Part shown: one piece after another, positions 63,671-64,000 of the stretch
Numbering within the stretch: position 1 is the first letter of the stretch
How the letters are laid out: every line of letters begins with the position of its first letter
NCBI RefSeq assembly: GCF_000686805.1
Contig: NZ_KK366017.1
Span: 124,001-188,000 of the forward strand
Direction: 5' to 3'
Length of the DNA stretch: 64,000 bases
DNA from: Bacillus sp. UNC41MFS5
Lineage (GTDB): Bacteria > Bacillota > Bacilli > Bacillales_B > DSM-18226
Program-made: the position numbers and the translations under genes
Notes under the pieces: generated by a model
Databases searched by the model: none
Seen by the model: only the letters and a program-made list of their open reading frames with translations
Told to the model about the DNA's origin: nothing

Positions 63671-64000
63671 ATGAGCACTGCAAATACGCAGTCCATGATT
63701 TTTACGATTTATGGCGATTACTTACGCCATTATGGAAATAAGATTTGGATTGGAAGTTTAATACGCTTATTAAAAGAATTTGGACATAACGAACAGGCTG
63801 TTCGTGTAGCTGTTTCGCGTATGTTGAAACAAGGGTGGATACAGTCAGAGAAAAAGGGGAATAAAAGTTATTATTTTCTAACCTCTCGCGGTGATAACCG
63901 CATGGAAGAAGCTGCGGGAAGAATTTTCAAGCTGAATCCTCATGAATGGGATGGAAAGTGGAGAATCCTAATGTATACCATTCCCGAAGAAAAAAGACAA
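63671..64000 (+). CDS. paaX: PaaX family transcriptional repressor (3' end beyond window)
   Basis: 110 visible residues: MIFTIYGDYLRHYGNKIWIG, an arm plus winged-helix (LIRLLKEFGHNEQAVRVAVS, RMLKQGWIQSEKKGNKSYY) and the start of the central domain. PaaX represses paa genes until phenylacetyl-CoA appears. The C-terminus lies beyond the window. Confidence 0.9.
   Translation, partial: MSTANTQSMIFTIYGDYLRHYGNKIWIGSLIRLLKEFGHNEQAVRVAVSRMLKQGWIQSEKKGNKSYYFLTSRGDNRMEEAAGRIFKLNPHEWDGKWRILMYTIPEEKRQ

Overview
The window is AT-rich DNA from a Bacillaceae-type Firmicute (Bacillus/Neobacillus-like). This rests on strong GGAGG ribosome sites, intrinsic terminators after most units, TTG and GTG starts, LacI/CcpA-type operators, and close similarity to Bacillus families (BmrC/BmrD, YneR-type HesB, DUF445, CNNM/CorC exporters, FeoAB). 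I see no rRNA, tRNA, CRISPR array, prophage or complete insertion sequence.

Region 1 (1-8.0 kb) is a decaying catabolic region. A LacI regulator, cut by the window edge, diverges from an M24 peptidase/creatinase-like gene whose promoter carries a lac-like operator. Behind it lie a broken iolB, an LRR protein, fragments of a HAD phosphatase and of an alpha/beta hydrolase, an intact nicX-like dioxygenase gene and an NCS1 permease disrupted by a stop and a frameshift. The nicX gene, the hydrolase fragment and the permease look like the remains of a nicotinate/2,5-dihydroxypyridine pathway.

Region 2 (8.0-18.0 kb) is a sugar-catabolic regulon. A LacI regulator is followed by two units: Gfo/Idh + TIM barrel + CsbX-like MFS + ABM protein + SDR, then TIM barrel + Gfo/Idh, followed by a ROK kinase. 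The second Gfo/Idh protein strongly resembles levoglucosan dehydrogenase. Two Gfo/Idh and two TIM-barrel enzymes plus a glucokinase match the known 3-keto route from levoglucosan to glucose. Each unit is preceded by three copies of the operator TGTAATCGATTACA with nearly the same spacing.

Region 3 (18.2-23.2 kb) holds an AcoR-like sigma-54 activator followed by a clear -24/-12 promoter and an operon for an SCP2-domain protein, an alpha/beta hydrolase and an aldehyde dehydrogenase. Its substrate is unknown to me.

Region 4 (23.7-47.3 kb) is mostly chromosomal housekeeping: an MMPL exporter with its TetR regulator, an acid phosphatase, DUF445, a lipoprotein, HesB-like YneR, two CNNM/CorC transporters, a GNAT enzyme, a soluble histidine kinase, FeoA/FeoB plus a Cys-rich partner under a Fur box, an HTH regulator, a class A PBP, and the heterodimeric exporter BmrC/BmrD behind an attenuator with a leader peptide.

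Region 5 (47.7-64.0 kb) is an aromatic-amine island. An AraC regulator, a secreted copper amine oxidase and an aldehyde dehydrogenase should turn phenylethylamine into phenylacetate. PaaK, PaaABCD, an EthD-like protein, three crotonase-family enzymes, a second aldehyde dehydrogenase, PaaH and PaaJ then degrade it via phenylacetyl-CoA. A PaaX-type repressor is cut by the window end. No paaE reductase is present in the visible cluster.
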